Below the pieces are notes generated by a model. That model was not told where the DNA came from and ran no database searches. It worked only from the letters and a program-made list of their open reading frames with translations. Of a stretch of 64,000 nucleotides of DNA, positions 50,842 through 64,000 are shown piece by piece. Position numbers and translations under genes: made by a program. Every line of letters starts with the position of its first letter. The stretch's first letter is position 1. The stretch comes from Anisakis pegreffii (Eukaryota; Nematoda; Chromadorea; Rhabditida; Anisakidae). The stretch covers positions 62,001-126,000 of the forward strand of contig JAPYMA010000304.1 of the NCBI GenBank assembly GCA_035041965.1, in the 5' to 3' direction.

Positions 50842-53734
50842 TATGCATTCTTATCCATATCAGTCAACAATATCAGTTCCAGGTAACTGACTTTCACGAT
50901 ATCGACATTGCACGACAATCACTTATTCAGAGAAGCGAAATCTAATCAGTGAAATTTCATTCCAGCTGACTGCATTCTGAAAATATAACAAATTGTTGAA
51001 GGCGACGCGACTAATGTTGAACTCAAACAATGGACTAGTTCAGGGATGAAAGTATTTGTTTTCATTCTTTGTTTTCTATGATTTCGAACGCCTTACTGAG
51101 AAATTTTCGTGAAAAATTCATGAAACGATTGATCATATCGCTTGACAATACAAAATTCTTTGCACAAATCTGTCACGAAAGCTGAACAAAACAATTTGAT
51201 GAAAGCAAACTGCAAGGTGCTTGAATCAGATATCGCAGTTAGTAGTAAACAACTGTGAGCGCTCCAATAACATTTGATAGAGCGCAGGCGCATTTTTCAG
51301 ATGAAATTCACCGCTTATGTACACTGTTCGATTCATGCTCAAACTCGATCAGTCGTCATGTTTGGTTTACACAGCTGATACTCTCTGCAAAAACATAATT
51401 CTACGGCTCATTGACTAACCCCGCATAGGATAGTCTCTGTTGTGAACAATGTTTTGGTGATCTCTGAATAACGCTTCAAATAAAGCGTGAATTTTGTCAA
51501 GAACGTTCATTTGCCAAATGGAGCATTCTAACGAAGCATTCATAAGCGCAATGGGACCAACATTTGATTTGTAATAGTGCATGATGGTAGTGAAAGTGTG
51601 TTAGCGATTGTATCAGCAAAATGATCAAAAGAGTTATTCGCTTTGTGAATAATAACATCGCTTCCTGTTCGAATTGTTTCATCGATGTCGATATCTAATA
51701 TGAAAACAATCACGTTGATATTGGAATTTTTTTCAGATTATATTATATGAAATGTACTTCTTCACTTACTTTTAAATGAGAATTATTTCCGTCTCTAGCA
51801 ATCAATCAAATTTTCCGACAATCACAATTGATCAATGAATTGGCAATCGACTTTTGCCAATTCAAAGGATTGGTTCTCTAATCAAGAATCGCGTACTTCT
51901 TAAGTTCATTTCGAAATTCTTCCAATTCCAAAATATTCGCACTAAAGGCATGAGTCTTCTTGACAAAATTCTATTAGTAAAGTTCCTATGTTCTAAACAT
52001 TCATGATTTCCACTATTAAACGAAGATCAATTGGCTTCAGAGCAAAAGAGGAAAGGTGAATGAACGATGCATCGAACACAAGAGTGAGTCAGCTGATTTC
52101 GGGCTCTATAAATGTATTTCAGTCTGTTTGCTGAACGAGTTGTTGTTAGTTGTTGGTGGAATTCGCCTTCGTGATTTTCGATTTTCTTATCAAAATTGCT
52201 GAATTATGTGATGAACACACAAATACAACGAATATCTATTCAAAATTCTTACACTTATTGCTAGATGAAACCATTAACAATGACGACAACAGTGAAGCAC
52301 TAAAAATAAAACAAAATAATCGCTCGGAACGGAATGAGTTTATTTCATAACCTAAATTGAAGAGTAAAAAAGCAAAACACTAGTATTAACGAGCACAGAA
52401 TATCACATTCTTATTATTAGTATTATTATCGCTTTACTGGAATTGTTCTCTTCACGTTTGAAACTACTTTTTTCATATGGCAAACCGTTTTGGCTTACTT
52501 GAAAAACATTTAATTTTTTGCAAATGTGAAACAGATTCTATGATGTGAGGGGTTTTTTGTGTTTGTTCGACTGCAGAAGAAGAATGTTCCAAAATTTACT
52601 CGAAATAATCCAGTTCCACACTCTAATAAAAACAATATAGTTGATGTAGAAAAACCAATTTTTTGAAAATTTTGCATTCTCTAAGCAAGCAAATATCATG
52701 AAACAAATGCGATTAACAGTGAATGAACAAAGTGAACCATTAAACTAAACCAGTTCATTGCCGTTCATATCGAAATCTTTTTTTGCATGAAACTGATAAG
52801 AAAACGTTTATTTGTTAAGTATAACCATATCAAAGCGATATGAAGTATAATATTTTAGAATTATAACGCGAAACTTTAAAACACATGATGTATGAAAGCA
52901 ATGCAGAGAAACGAATAGTAAGTAGAAATTGAGACAGACTGATTCAGACGCCTGGAGGATATGATGTGAGATGCTGACACTTGGCGCAAGATTCCGCATT
53001 TGTGGCTTTTTTGAATGATTTTAATGTTGCTCTTTTGAGCTGCTTGCACTCGCTGGTTCATTTAGAGAAGCGAATTCTCAGAATGCCATTGAACACATCG
53101 ATTTGCTTACAATAAAATGCCCATATTCGTAATTGTGATCATTGTGGTTTAATTTTCAGCAAATCAAAACGTTTAGTGTGCAGATGAAAGGACGCCATTG
53201 CAAGAATCTTTCAGTGACAAAGTTCAACTTGACGTATAGATCGATCAGCGAGCCTTCATCGAACAATTCGAAGTAGTACTCGAATGGAAATAAGTCATAA
53301 AGCGGAACTGATTTGATTCTACGTATTCGAATGATTACAATTTTATATTGATGCATCAAACTTCGTATGAAATGATACAATAATGATTTATAACATGTAT
53401 CATAATTGTATCATTTATCATCGCTAAAACATTCAAATCAGTGAGCGCTTCCTTGCAGCACAAATAAAGGAGCTCTTGCGATTCGACTGCTATCTCAAAC
53501 TGTTTAATATGCCGTCTTAATCCGCTTAGAATTGGGACATTTACGCTTTTTTCACTTCATTTGCACCACCCACTCAGTTTCTCTTCGTTCATTCATTGCA
53601 ATATTCATTTTAATTTCTCTCACCTTCGAAATTCCAATTCGAATTTAGTCTCCACATTCGCGATAATTTACAGCTTCACTCGATGGTACCGAACGTAAAA
53701 AAATTGACAATTTGCATGTTACAATTTCAGAAAA

Positions 53735-53923
53735 ATGCCAGTATCAATTCTCAGCAAGCAATTTTTATGGGCCAAATTCGGCTGCTTTACACTCATTAAT
53801 CATTCAGATGTGAACGTAACAATATGGAAGATCACGACGAACGTTTCTGTTGAAAGTGTCGATGGTTTCATTAAGCAGAAAAACTATTCAAGAAAAACTC
53901 AACTGAAATGCATGCATTTTTAA
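53735..53923 (+). CDS. Small open frame resembling part of a Major Sperm Protein domain (left arm)
   Basis: A 62-codon frame begins four bases after a strong acceptor (TTACAATTTCAG) and ends in TAA. The segment FTLINHSDVNVTIWKITT, followed by VESVDGFI, resembles the core of nematode MSP domains, where a tLtN.Sd..v.fKiKTT strand pair is followed by a V....G.+ strand. The domain would normally be about 110 residues, so this would be a fragment or one exon of a split gene. The acceptor could be trans-splice or internal. An identical copy lies in the other arm. The homology is my pattern recognition only. Confidence 0.4.
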   Translation: MPVSILSKQFLWAKFGCFTLINHSDVNVTIWKITTNVSVESVDGFIKQKNYSRKTQLKCMHF

Positions 53924-53980
53924 GTGGCAATTATTCATTTTGGATGCGTTGGCTGTCTCATTTCCTTTGTTTCAGAATAT

Positions 53981-54000
53981 TCGTACTAATATTAGTACGA
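53981..54000. repeat. Perfect 20-bp palindrome
   Basis: TCGTACTAATATTAGTACGA is fully self-complementary and lies 58 bp after the MSP-like frame. The mirror copy is at 61806-61825. Confidence 0.9.
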
Positions 54001-55605
54001 TTTGTGTTTGATACAGTGATGGAAAGAGAGTAAATATGATTGAACATATGACAGCACGCACGTGTGATCAATCGACAGAATTTGATAAATTTTATGACTG
54101 ATTTTTTTTTGTTTTGAAAACACAATATCGCATACGAACGAATTCTTTTCCGAAGAATATTCATTTGAAAAGGTCATTGATATCGACTCGATTTAATCGC
54201 AAAATTATTGGCGACGAAAATATTTGGGAAGGTTGTTGTTAGGAAATTTGAAGTGTTCAGCAAAAAATCCCCATTGAATTAATTGTTGGAAGAGTTTTCA
54301 ATAAGCAGAATATGTTGGTGATAAACAAAATATGTTGATGAAAAGAATGTTTAAATAAACATTTAAAAAAAATCACAATGAGCTGTCAATATGAGTTTGT
54401 TTAACAATTGTACTGAATGAAGTCTTGAAACATTAGTGATCACAAAGTACAGTCAATCTCGGTGTCGTCGCTGTTTATTTTAAACACCTTCTCTAAACAT
54501 TCTCAAACTTCTTGTTTATTCTCAATTCAATTATCAAGCATCACACTGAACCAGAATAAACTTATTGACTTTCGACGTTTGTCTCCACCTCATTGAGGAA
54601 CCGGTCGGGAATGAAACAATATATTTAAATAAAAAGTGTACTCTGATCAGGTGAACACTGAAGCGCATATGCTCAGAGCACTTTGATGGCAGATAAACTG
54701 GATGGATAAATAATGACTGATATTTTTGGAACGGATCGTTGTTGATTCAGAGTCATAATTTGTTAAAGTATTCTCTGTTTTTTCATCGAATATCTAAATG
54801 TTTCAAGGCTTTCAATGAATGTATTCATTTCAAAAATGTCACTTAGTTCGGTTTCGTGACCTTATTAATTATTCTGAATGATCGAATGGTGCGTGACGAA
54901 TGGAGTGTGCGTGTGTGTTTTTATGAGTATGGCCGGTGGTACGCACTTAAATAGATGCACACGAATCTGGAAAGTGCACACTGCATGAATGAGCTGAGCT
55001 GTTTGATGTCTTGAGTGGAATTAAGCAAAGCTTTAAATAGTAACATCAATTAAGGCATTGAAACCGTTAAGCGTTTTAGTGAGAATTGTACACCACCGAT
55101 GCAGCTGAATAAATTAATGAACGAAATCATTCAAAATGAGCCAACGACAATCGAACAAAATCGTTAGTATATATTATTGATGATAACCGATCGAAGTTCG
55201 CTCGGTAAAATTCGATGAAATTCGATCGGGACCACAAATTCGGAATTTTAAAAAAAACTAGATTGAATTTCTATCGAAAGTTTCAAATTTCGATCAGGAT
55301 ACCGCATTTCGGAATCTTAAAAAGTTGTTTCAGTCTGATTCCGACGGAACCAAAAGTTCAGTCGGCTACCATCACTAGAACGTATGTGTTGTGCACATGT
55401 GAAAGTCGTCGTATCGGTGATCAGTTATTAACTTTATTGTTGAACTTTGTTTCTTCAAAACCAGTACAATGTACTCTCGGCTACAGTTCATTGATCAATC
55501 GTCAAGTCACGCAATTCCCTTTCATACTGATTTTTTTCATTCAGATAACTTTTAGCAGTAATCAGCAATTACTGTATGCTAAACATAATATAGACGATAC
55601 AATTG

Positions 55606-55728
<123 letters not shown>

Positions 55729-56799
55729 TCATTTGCGATTAATATTCAATGGAATGATTAGTGTTGTTGTGAGTTGATTTCATGAATGAAACGCGCAGAC
55801 AATCAATTAAATAAACAGTCTATCATTTTCACCCTTAATTATATTCCTCAACAAAACGACTGGCATTAATTCTGCGCGAATGGCATTAATCGTGCGAGAT
55901 GAACGAGACAGAGAAAAAGAAAGGATGAATGCTACGGCTGTCAATAACACGGCGAATGCTGCCAAAAAATTAGTTATTCAGCGCAAGAAAGGTCAGTCAA
56001 CAGATATCGAGTACCTTTTTCATCACTGAAAACGCCGAATCGCTGACAGTGGATCCGATTCAGATTCTTGAAATGACATCTTCCTTCTGATATCATAGAC
56101 CTGTTCATTGTCCATAACCAATAGCCAATCACAGCTGTTTCGTCCTCTTTCTATTTCGTATTCTTTCAAACATTCGCACGATTTGAAAGAATATGAAATA
56201 AAAAGAAATTCACTTTGTTCGCTACGGAATTGATTTAGAATTATCCAAAATTTGGATATCACCGTAGTAATAAGATATACTGCTAACTTACCCCGAAAGC
56301 AACAGATTATGCAACATTGTTCCATCGACAACCTTATGGTTAGATAAAGACTTTCTTTTCAAGTGATTGAGAATAAATGTTGACTAGAATGGCTGGAATA
56401 TCAGCTGAATCGAGTGACATATTCAAAAGCATGCATATTGAGTGGAAATTTTTTAAAAAGGCACTACTTCAGAGATGATTTATCTATGATAAAAGCGATA
56501 AGACTGACAAGATTTTCTGGGCAAGATTGTAATCATAAGAACGGTCTCACAGCAGATCTCACAGACTTGTGGTGGTGTGAAGGAAAAGGAGCAGATGCGG
56601 CACTGAACTGTGCTGTATGTTTGAACTGAATATAAGAAGTGAACGAACATGCATATATATGTGAGAATGTAAGTATGTGGTGTTGGGGGCTGTATCTATG
56701 TATAGAAGCGATATTGAACGACATCATGAAATATTATAAGACTGTTTCGAGAATACGAGAGCGTCAAGAGCTGACAGCGACGTCTAGATGCTGCTACCC

Positions 56800-56823
56800 T
56801 GCTGCTGCTGCTGCTGCTGCTGC
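56800..56823. repeat. (TGC)8 microsatellite in the left arm (mirror at 58981-59004)
   Basis: Eight uninterrupted TGC units, matched by eight GCA units in the right arm. No coding role is evident. Confidence 0.95.
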
Positions 56824-57868
56824 ATATGGCGCATAAAATCAATTTGTATGCAGAAAAAACGGAATGATCGCTTTAGGAGTGGTACGCAACAACCAGTGAT
56901 ACATCCAGTCAGCTGATAAATTTTATCATTTATGGCATCTTACTCCCACTAATCTCTCCCGTCCCTCTCCAGTCACTTCGATTATCATTTCAATCGTTGT
57001 GCACATCAGCGTTTTGACATGAAAAATTTCAGTCAACGATTTTTTTGCGTTCCAACGACAATTTAGATGATAATCAAACAAGCGTTATTTACAGGAATTC
57101 CGATTAGAGGAACTTTGAGTGAGAAAAAAGATCGAAAGGCAGCACAAGGAACCTAGGCAAAAGTTGAAGAACCGGAATGAAGAAGAAAGAATTGGTTGTG
57201 TGGCCGTGATAATAATCGTCGCATACAAGCTGAAATCTCGTCGAGTTTGAGAATCCGGTTTTTGGATGTAGACCATATGAAATGAACACATGATTCTAAT
57301 CTTCAAGCACGCCGCAGTGACTTTACATCGTCTCAATTGCGGATTCCGTTTCACCGAATTTTGCTCTCCAATTTCTTGCTAAACACTTGCTAAACATCTG
57401 CTAAACATCAGTACCTTCAGCATACAACGAAATCATCCAACACTCTCAGAAAGTTCCACTCGCTCGCCCTATTTTCAAAAATGAAGCATAACTTAAAAGA
57501 ACTATTTTTGGTATCGACTATTAACAAACGCACAAGACCACTTATTTCCTGGAACAGTTAAGAAGTGTTATCACAAGAAGCAGTCATAAATGCACTTCAA
57601 GTGCAAAAAAAATTTTTAATAGAGCGTAAACATTTTGAATATATGAGAATATGTCCCGGCGGAGAACATTCGAAAAACTATCAACAGTCGCATTCGTGCG
57701 TAATGAGATAGACAGCAACGAAAAAGTGGAGGTGAAATTGATCCGTCAACGTTAAATCCTTCAACGGAACCAGCTCAACTGTATTGATGAACGACTGATT
57801 GAAACGCACAAATGAAATTTCGAAAGAAGTGTCGTTGCATGGATTCACGAGAATCATGATAATTGAAT

Positions 57869-57936
57869 TATATGTAAACTTTTACGATGAACATATTCAA
57901 ATATTAATATCATCGCAAATTTGATCAGTTTCATTG
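57869..57936. other. Spacer at the palindrome centre (68 bp)
   Basis: This is unpaired AT-rich sequence between the arms. It contains a small inner inverted repeat (CGATGA ... TCATCG). No gene or known recombination site is recognised. Confidence 0.9.
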
Positions 57937-58124
57937 ATTCAATTATCATGATTCTCGTGAATCCATGCAACGACACTTCTTTCGAAATTTCATTTGTGCG
58001 TTTCAATCAGTCGTTCATCAATACAGTTGAGCTGGTTCCGTTGAAGGATTTAACGTTGACGGATCAATTTCACCTCCACTTTTTCGTTGCTGTCTATCTC
58101 ATTACGCACGAATGCGACTGTTGA
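57921..58124 (+). CDS. Possible coding exon beside the palindrome centre (mostly mirrored at about 57680-57868 minus)
   Basis: The frame reads NPCNDTSFEISFVRFNQSF, then INTVELVPLKDLTL, a globular-looking sequence with balanced composition. The left-most codons lie in the non-duplicated spacer, so the two copies would begin differently. The acceptor candidate TTTGATCAG is at 57928. No family is recognised. Confidence 0.22.
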   Translation: MISFIDSIIMILVNPCNDTSFEISFVRFNQSFINTVELVPLKDLTLTDQFHLHFFVAVYLITHECDC

Positions 58125-59582
58125 TAGTTTTTCGAATGTTCTCCGCCGGGACATATTCTCATATATTCAAAATGTTTACGCTCTATTAAAAATTTTTTTG
58201 CACTTGAAGTGCATTTATGACTGCTTCTTGTGATAACACTTCTTAACTGTTCCAGGAAATAAGTGGTCTTGTGCGTTTGTTAATAGTCGATACCAAAAAT
58301 AGTTCTTTTAAGTTATGCTTCATTTTTGAAAATAGGGCGAGCGAGTGGAACTTTCTGAGAGTGTTGGATGATTTCGTTGTATGCTGAAGGTACTGATGTT
58401 TAGCAGATGTTTAGCAAGTGTTTAGCAAGAAATTGGAGAGCAAAATTCGGTGAAACGGAATCCGCAATTGAGACGATGTAAAGTCACTGCGGCGTGCTTG
58501 AAGATTAGAATCATGTGTTCATTTCATATGGTCTACATCCAAAAACCGGATTCTCAAACTCGACGAGATTTCAGCTTGTATGCGACGATTATTATCACGG
58601 CCACACAACCAATTCTTTCTTCTTCATTCCGGTTCTTCAACTTTTGCCTAGGTTCCTTGTGCTGCCTTTCGATCTTTTTTCTCACTCAAAGTTCCTCTAA
58701 TCGGAATTCCTGTAAATAACGCTTGTTTGATTATCATCTAAATTGTCGTTGGAACGCAAAAAAATCGTTGACTGAAATTTTTCATGTCAAAACGCTGATG
58801 TGCACAACGATTGAAATGATAATCGAAGTGACTGGAGAGGGACGGGAGAGATTAGTGGGAGTAAGATGCCATAAATGATAAAATTTATCAGCTGACTGGA
58901 TGTATCACTGGTTGTTGCGTACCACTCCTAAAGCGATCATTCCGTTTTTTCTGCATACAAATTGATTTTATGCGCCATATGCAGCAGCAGCAGCAGCAGC
59001 AGCAGGGTAGCAGCATCTAGACGTCGCTGTCAGCTCTTGACGCTCTCGTATTCTCGAAACAGTCTTATAATATTTCATGATGTCGTTCAATATCGCTTCT
59101 ATACATAGATACAGCCCCCAACACCACATACTTACATTCTCACATATATATGCATGTTCGTTCACTTCTTATATTCAGTTCAAACATACAGCACAGTTCA
59201 GTGCCGCATCTGCTCCTTTTCCTTCACACCACCACAAGTCTGTGAGATCTGCTGTGAGACCGTTCTTATGATTACAATCTTGCCCAGAAAATCTTGTCAG
59301 TCTTATCGCTTTTATCATAGATAAATCATCTCTGAAGTAGTGCCTTTTTAAAAAATTTCCACTCAATATGCATGCTTTTGAATATGTCACTCGATTCAGC
59401 TGATATTCCAGCCATTCTAGTCAACATTTATTCTCAATCACTTGAAAAGAAAGTCTTTATCTAACCATAAGGTTGTCGATGGAACAATGTTGCATAATCT
59501 GTTGCTTTCGGGGTAAGTTAGCAGTATATCTTATTACTACGGTGATATCCAAATTTTGGATAATTCTAAATCAATTCCGTAG

Positions 59583-59703
59583 CGAACAAAGTGAATTTCT
59601 TTTTATTTCATATTCTTTCAAATCGTGCGAATGTTTGAAAGAATACGAAATAGAAAGAGGACGAAACAGCTGTGATTGGCTATTGGTTATGGACAATGAA
59701 CAG
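59583..59703 (+). CDS. Possible coding exon in the right arm (mirror at 56101-56221 minus)
   Basis: An acceptor (CAATTCCGTAG) opens a frame encoding a Cys- and Glu-rich stretch (SFKSCECLKEYEIERGR), ending at a CAG|GTCTAT donor-like site. The frame stays open further, to a TGA at 59781. Codon usage looks coding-like, but no family is recognised and neighbouring exons were not found. It may be spurious. Confidence 0.2.
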
Positions 59704-60075
59704 GTCTATGATATCAGAAGGAAGATGTCATTTCAAGAATCTGAATCGGATCCACTGTCAGCGATTCGGCGTTTTCAGTGATGAAAAAGGTACTCGATAT
59801 CTGTTGACTGACCTTTCTTGCGCTGAATAACTAATTTTTTGGCAGCATTCGCCGTGTTATTGACAGCCGTAGCATTCATCCTTTCTTTTTCTCTGTCTCG
59901 TTCATCTCGCACGATTAATGCCATTCGCGCAGAATTAATGCCAGTCGTTTTGTTGAGGAATATAATTAAGGGTGAAAATGATAGACTGTTTATTTAATTG
60001 ATTGTCTGCGCGTTTCATTCATGAAATCAACTCACAACAACACTAATCATTCCATTGAATATTAATCGCAAATGA

Positions 60076-60198
<123 letters not shown>

Positions 60199-61882
60199 CA
60201 ATTGTATCGTCTATATTATGTTTAGCATACAGTAATTGCTGATTACTGCTAAAAGTTATCTGAATGAAAAAAATCAGTATGAAAGGGAATTGCGTGACTT
60301 GACGATTGATCAATGAACTGTAGCCGAGAGTACATTGTACTGGTTTTGAAGAAACAAAGTTCAACAATAAAGTTAATAACTGATCACCGATACGACGACT
60401 TTCACATGTGCACAACACATACGTTCTAGTGATGGTAGCCGACTGAACTTTTGGTTCCGTCGGAATCAGACTGAAACAACTTTTTAAGATTCCGAAATGC
60501 GGTATCCTGATCGAAATTTGAAACTTTCGATAGAAATTCAATCTAGTTTTTTTTTTTAAATTCCGAATTTGTGGTCCCGATCGAATTTCATCGAATTTTA
60601 CCGAGCGAACTTCGATCGGTTATCATCAATAATATATACTAACGATTTTGTTCGATTGTCATTGGCTCATTTTGAATGATTTCGTTCATTAATTTATTCA
60701 GCTGCATCGGTGGTGTACAATTCTCACTAAAACGCTTAACGGTTTCAATGCCTTAATTGATGTTACTATTTAAAGCTTTGCTTAATTCCACTCAAGACAT
60801 CAAACAGCTCAGCTCATTCATGCAGTGTGCACTTTCCAGATTCGTGTGCATCTATTTAAGTGCGTACCACCGGCCATACTCATAAAAACACACACGCACA
60901 CTCCATTCGTCACGCACCATTCGATCATTCAGAATAATTAATAAGGTCACGAAACCGAACTAAGTGACATTTTTGAAATGAATACATTCATTGAAAGCCT
61001 TGAAACATTTAGATATTCGATGAAAAAACAGAGAATACTTTAACAAATTATGACTCTGAATCAACAACGATCCGTTCCAAAAATATCAGTCATTATTTAT
61101 CCATCCAGTTTATCTGCCATCAAAGTGCTCTGAGCATATGCGCTTCAGTGTTCACCTGATCAGAGTACACTTTTTATTTAAATATATTGTTTCATTCCCG
61201 ACCGGTTCCTCAATGAGGTGGAGACAAACGTCGAAAGTCAATAAGTTTATTCTGGTTCAGTGTGATGCTTGATAATTGAATTGAGAATAAACAAGAAGTT
61301 TGAGAATGTTTAGAGAAGGTGTTTAAAATAAACAGCGACGACACCGAGATTGACTGTACTTTGTGATCACTAATGTTTCAAGACTTCATTCAGTACAATT
61401 GTTAAACAAACTCATATTGACAGCTCATTGTGATTTTTTTAAATGTTTATTTAAACATTCTTTTCATCAACATATTTTGTTTATCACCAACATATTCTGC
61501 TTATTGAAAACTCTTCCAACAATTAATTCAATGGGGATTTTTTGCTGAACACTTCAAATTTCCTAACAACAACCTTCCCAAATATTTTCGTCGCCACTAA
61601 TTTTGCGATTAAATCGAGTCGATATCAATGACCTTTTCAAATGAATATTCTTCGGAAAAGAATTCGTTCGTATGCGATATTGTGTTTTCAAAACAAAAAA
61701 AAAATCAGTCATAAAATTTATCAAATTCTGTCGATTGATCACACGTGCGTGCTGTCATATGTTCAATCATATTTACTCTCTTTCCATCACTGTATCAAAC
61801 ACAAATCGTACTAATATTAGTACGAATATTCTGAAACAAAGAAAATGAGACAGCCAACGCATCCAAAATGAATAATTGCCAC

Positions 61883-62071
61883 TTAAAAATGCATGCATTT
61901 CAGTTGAGTTTTTCTTGAATAGTTTTTCTGCTTAATGAAACCATCGACACTTTCAACAGAAACGTTCGTCGTGATCTTCCATATTGTTACGTTCACATCT
62001 GAATGATTAATGAGTGTAAAGCAGCCGAATTTGGCCCATAAAAATTGCTTGCTGAGAATTGATACTGGCAT
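61883..62071 (-). CDS. MSP-like small open frame, mirror copy (right arm)
   Basis: This is the inverted duplicate of the frame at 53735-53923, with the same encoded protein and the same upstream acceptor. If the palindrome is real it is a second gene copy facing the first. If it is an assembly fold-back, only one exists. Confidence 0.4.
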   Translation of the reverse strand: MPVSILSKQFLWAKFGCFTLINHSDVNVTIWKITTNVSVESVDGFIKQKNYSRKTQLKCMHF

Positions 62072-62499
62072 TTTTCTGAAATTGTAACATGCAAATTGTC
62101 AATTTTTTTACGTTCGGTACCATCGAGTGAAGCTGTAAATTATCGCGAATGTGGAGACTAAATTCGAATTGGAATTTCGAAGGTGAGAGAAATTAAAATG
62201 AATATTGCAATGAATGAACGAAGAGAAACTGAGTGGGTGGTGCAAATGAAGTGAAAAAAGCGTAAATGTCCCAATTCTAAGCGGATTAAGACGGCATATT
62301 AAACAGTTTGAGATAGCAGTCGAATCGCAAGAGCTCCTTTATTTGTGCTGCAAGGAAGCGCTCACTGATTTGAATGTTTTAGCGATGATAAATGATACAA
62401 TTATGATACATGTTATAAATCATTATTGTATCATTTCATACGAAGTTTGATGCATCAATATAAAATTGTAATCATTCGAATACGTAGAATCAAATCAGT

Positions 62500-62650
62500 T
62501 CCGCTTTATGACTTATTTCCATTCGAGTACTACTTCGAATTGTTCGATGAAGGCTCGCTGATCGATCTATACGTCAAGTTGAACTTTGTCACTGAAAGAT
62601 TCTTGCAATGGCGTCCTTTCATCTGCACACTAAACGTTTTGATTTGCTGA
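62500..62650 (+). CDS. Possible coding exon in the right arm (mirror at 53156-53306 minus)
   Basis: An open segment encodes PLYDLFPFEYYFELFDEG, then SLIDLYVKLNFVTERFLQW. The composition is protein-like, but I see no clear acceptor and no family. Listed because it is one of the more protein-like frames in the palindrome. Confidence 0.15.
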
Positions 62651-64000
62651 AAATTAAACCACAATGATCACAATTACGAATATGGGCATTTTATTGTAAG
62701 CAAATCGATGTGTTCAATGGCATTCTGAGAATTCGCTTCTCTAAATGAACCAGCGAGTGCAAGCAGCTCAAAAGAGCAACATTAAAATCATTCAAAAAAG
62801 CCACAAATGCGGAATCTTGCGCCAAGTGTCAGCATCTCACATCATATCCTCCAGGCGTCTGAATCAGTCTGTCTCAATTTCTACTTACTATTCGTTTCTC
62901 TGCATTGCTTTCATACATCATGTGTTTTAAAGTTTCGCGTTATAATTCTAAAATATTATACTTCATATCGCTTTGATATGGTTATACTTAACAAATAAAC
63001 GTTTTCTTATCAGTTTCATGCAAAAAAGATTTCGATATGAACGGCAATGAACTGGTTTAGTTTAATGGTTCACTTTGTTCATTCACTGTTAATCGCATTT
63101 GTTTCATGATATTTGCTTGCTTAGAGAATGCAAAATTTTCAAAAAATTGGTTTTTCTACATCAACTATATTGTTTTTATTAGAGTGTGGAACTGGATTAT
63201 TTCGAGTAAATTTTGGAACATTCTTCTTCTGCAGTCGAACAAACACAAAAAACCCCTCACATCATAGAATCTGTTTCACATTTGCAAAAAATTAAATGTT
63301 TTTCAAGTAAGCCAAAACGGTTTGCCATATGAAAAAAGTAGTTTCAAACGTGAAGAGAACAATTCCAGTAAAGCGATAATAATACTAATAATAAGAATGT
63401 GATATTCTGTGCTCGTTAATACTAGTGTTTTGCTTTTTTACTCTTCAATTTAGGTTATGAAATAAACTCATTTCGTTCCGAGCGATTATTTTGTTTTATT
63501 TTTAGTGCTTCACTGTTGTCGTCATTGTTAATGGTTTCATCTAGCAATAAGTGTAAGAATTTTGAATAGATATTCGTTGTATTTGTGTGTTCATCACATA
63601 ATTCAGCAATTTTGATAAGAAAATCGAAAATCACGAAGGCGAATTCCACCAACAACTAACAACAACTCGTTCAGCAAACAGACTGAAATACATTTATAGA
63701 GCCCGAAATCAGCTGACTCACTCTTGTGTTCGATGCATCGTTCATTCACCTTTCCTCTTTTGCTCTGAAGCTAATTGATCTTCGTTTAATAGTGGAAATC
63801 ATGAATGTTTAGAACATAGGAACTTTACTAATAGAATTTTGTCAAGAAGACTCATGCCTTTAGTGCGAATATTTTGGAATTGGAAGAATTTCGAAATGAA
63901 CTTAAGAAGTACGCGATTCTTGATTAGAGAACCAATCCTTTGAATTGGCAAAAGTCGATTGCCAATTCATTGATCAATTGTGATTGTCGGAAAATTTGAT

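Overview
The window is AT-rich animal nuclear DNA, most likely from a nematode. It has many small exons, U-rich acceptors ending in (T)TTCAG, a typical short acceptor 14 bases before the mtr-4 start that looks like a trans-splice site, and proteins of metazoan type. The introns (about 70 bp to 8 kb) are longer than usual for Caenorhabditis. I cannot name the species; a spirurid-type nematode is only a guess. All gene models were built by hand from splice signals, reading phase and remembered family alignments.

Layout. 1-1263: upstream region of talin with a purine-rich tract and an overlapping upstream ORF. 1264-25596 (+): complete talin (tln-1), 35 coding exons, 2550 residues, linking integrin to actin. 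Its introns hold a decayed non-LTR retrotransposon, dispersed repeats and a 31-bp minisatellite. 25597-28027: intergenic, with a 16-bp minisatellite, a possible short minus-strand exon and a MITE-like element. 28028-36241 (+): complete MTR4 nuclear-exosome helicase, 22 exons, 1048 residues; intron 4 carries a long precursor-like hairpin. 38139-38615 (+): three tandem tRNA-Gly(UCC) copies on a 203-bp unit, two of them with acceptor-stem or T-stem defects. 40170-50803 (-): a five-exon glycogen-targeting PP1 regulatory subunit (PPP1R3 family, RVxF motif plus CBM21), 281 residues, hidden from ORF scans because each exon is short and intron 1 is 8 kb. That intron holds a second hairpin and an isolated GC-rich structured patch.

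51805-64000: a giant near-perfect inverted repeat, two arms of 6064 bp around a 68-bp spacer at 57869-57936. The last base of the window still pairs, so the arms may run further. By eye the arms differ only by three homopolymer indels and at least three substitutions, and even a 118-bp AT microsatellite has the same length in both. This is either a very young or gene-converted palindrome or an assembly fold-back. Each arm carries a small open frame resembling part of a Major Sperm Protein domain, and other unassigned open frames.

The three protein genes do unrelated jobs (adhesion, nuclear RNA surveillance, glycogen metabolism), and nothing suggests an operon.
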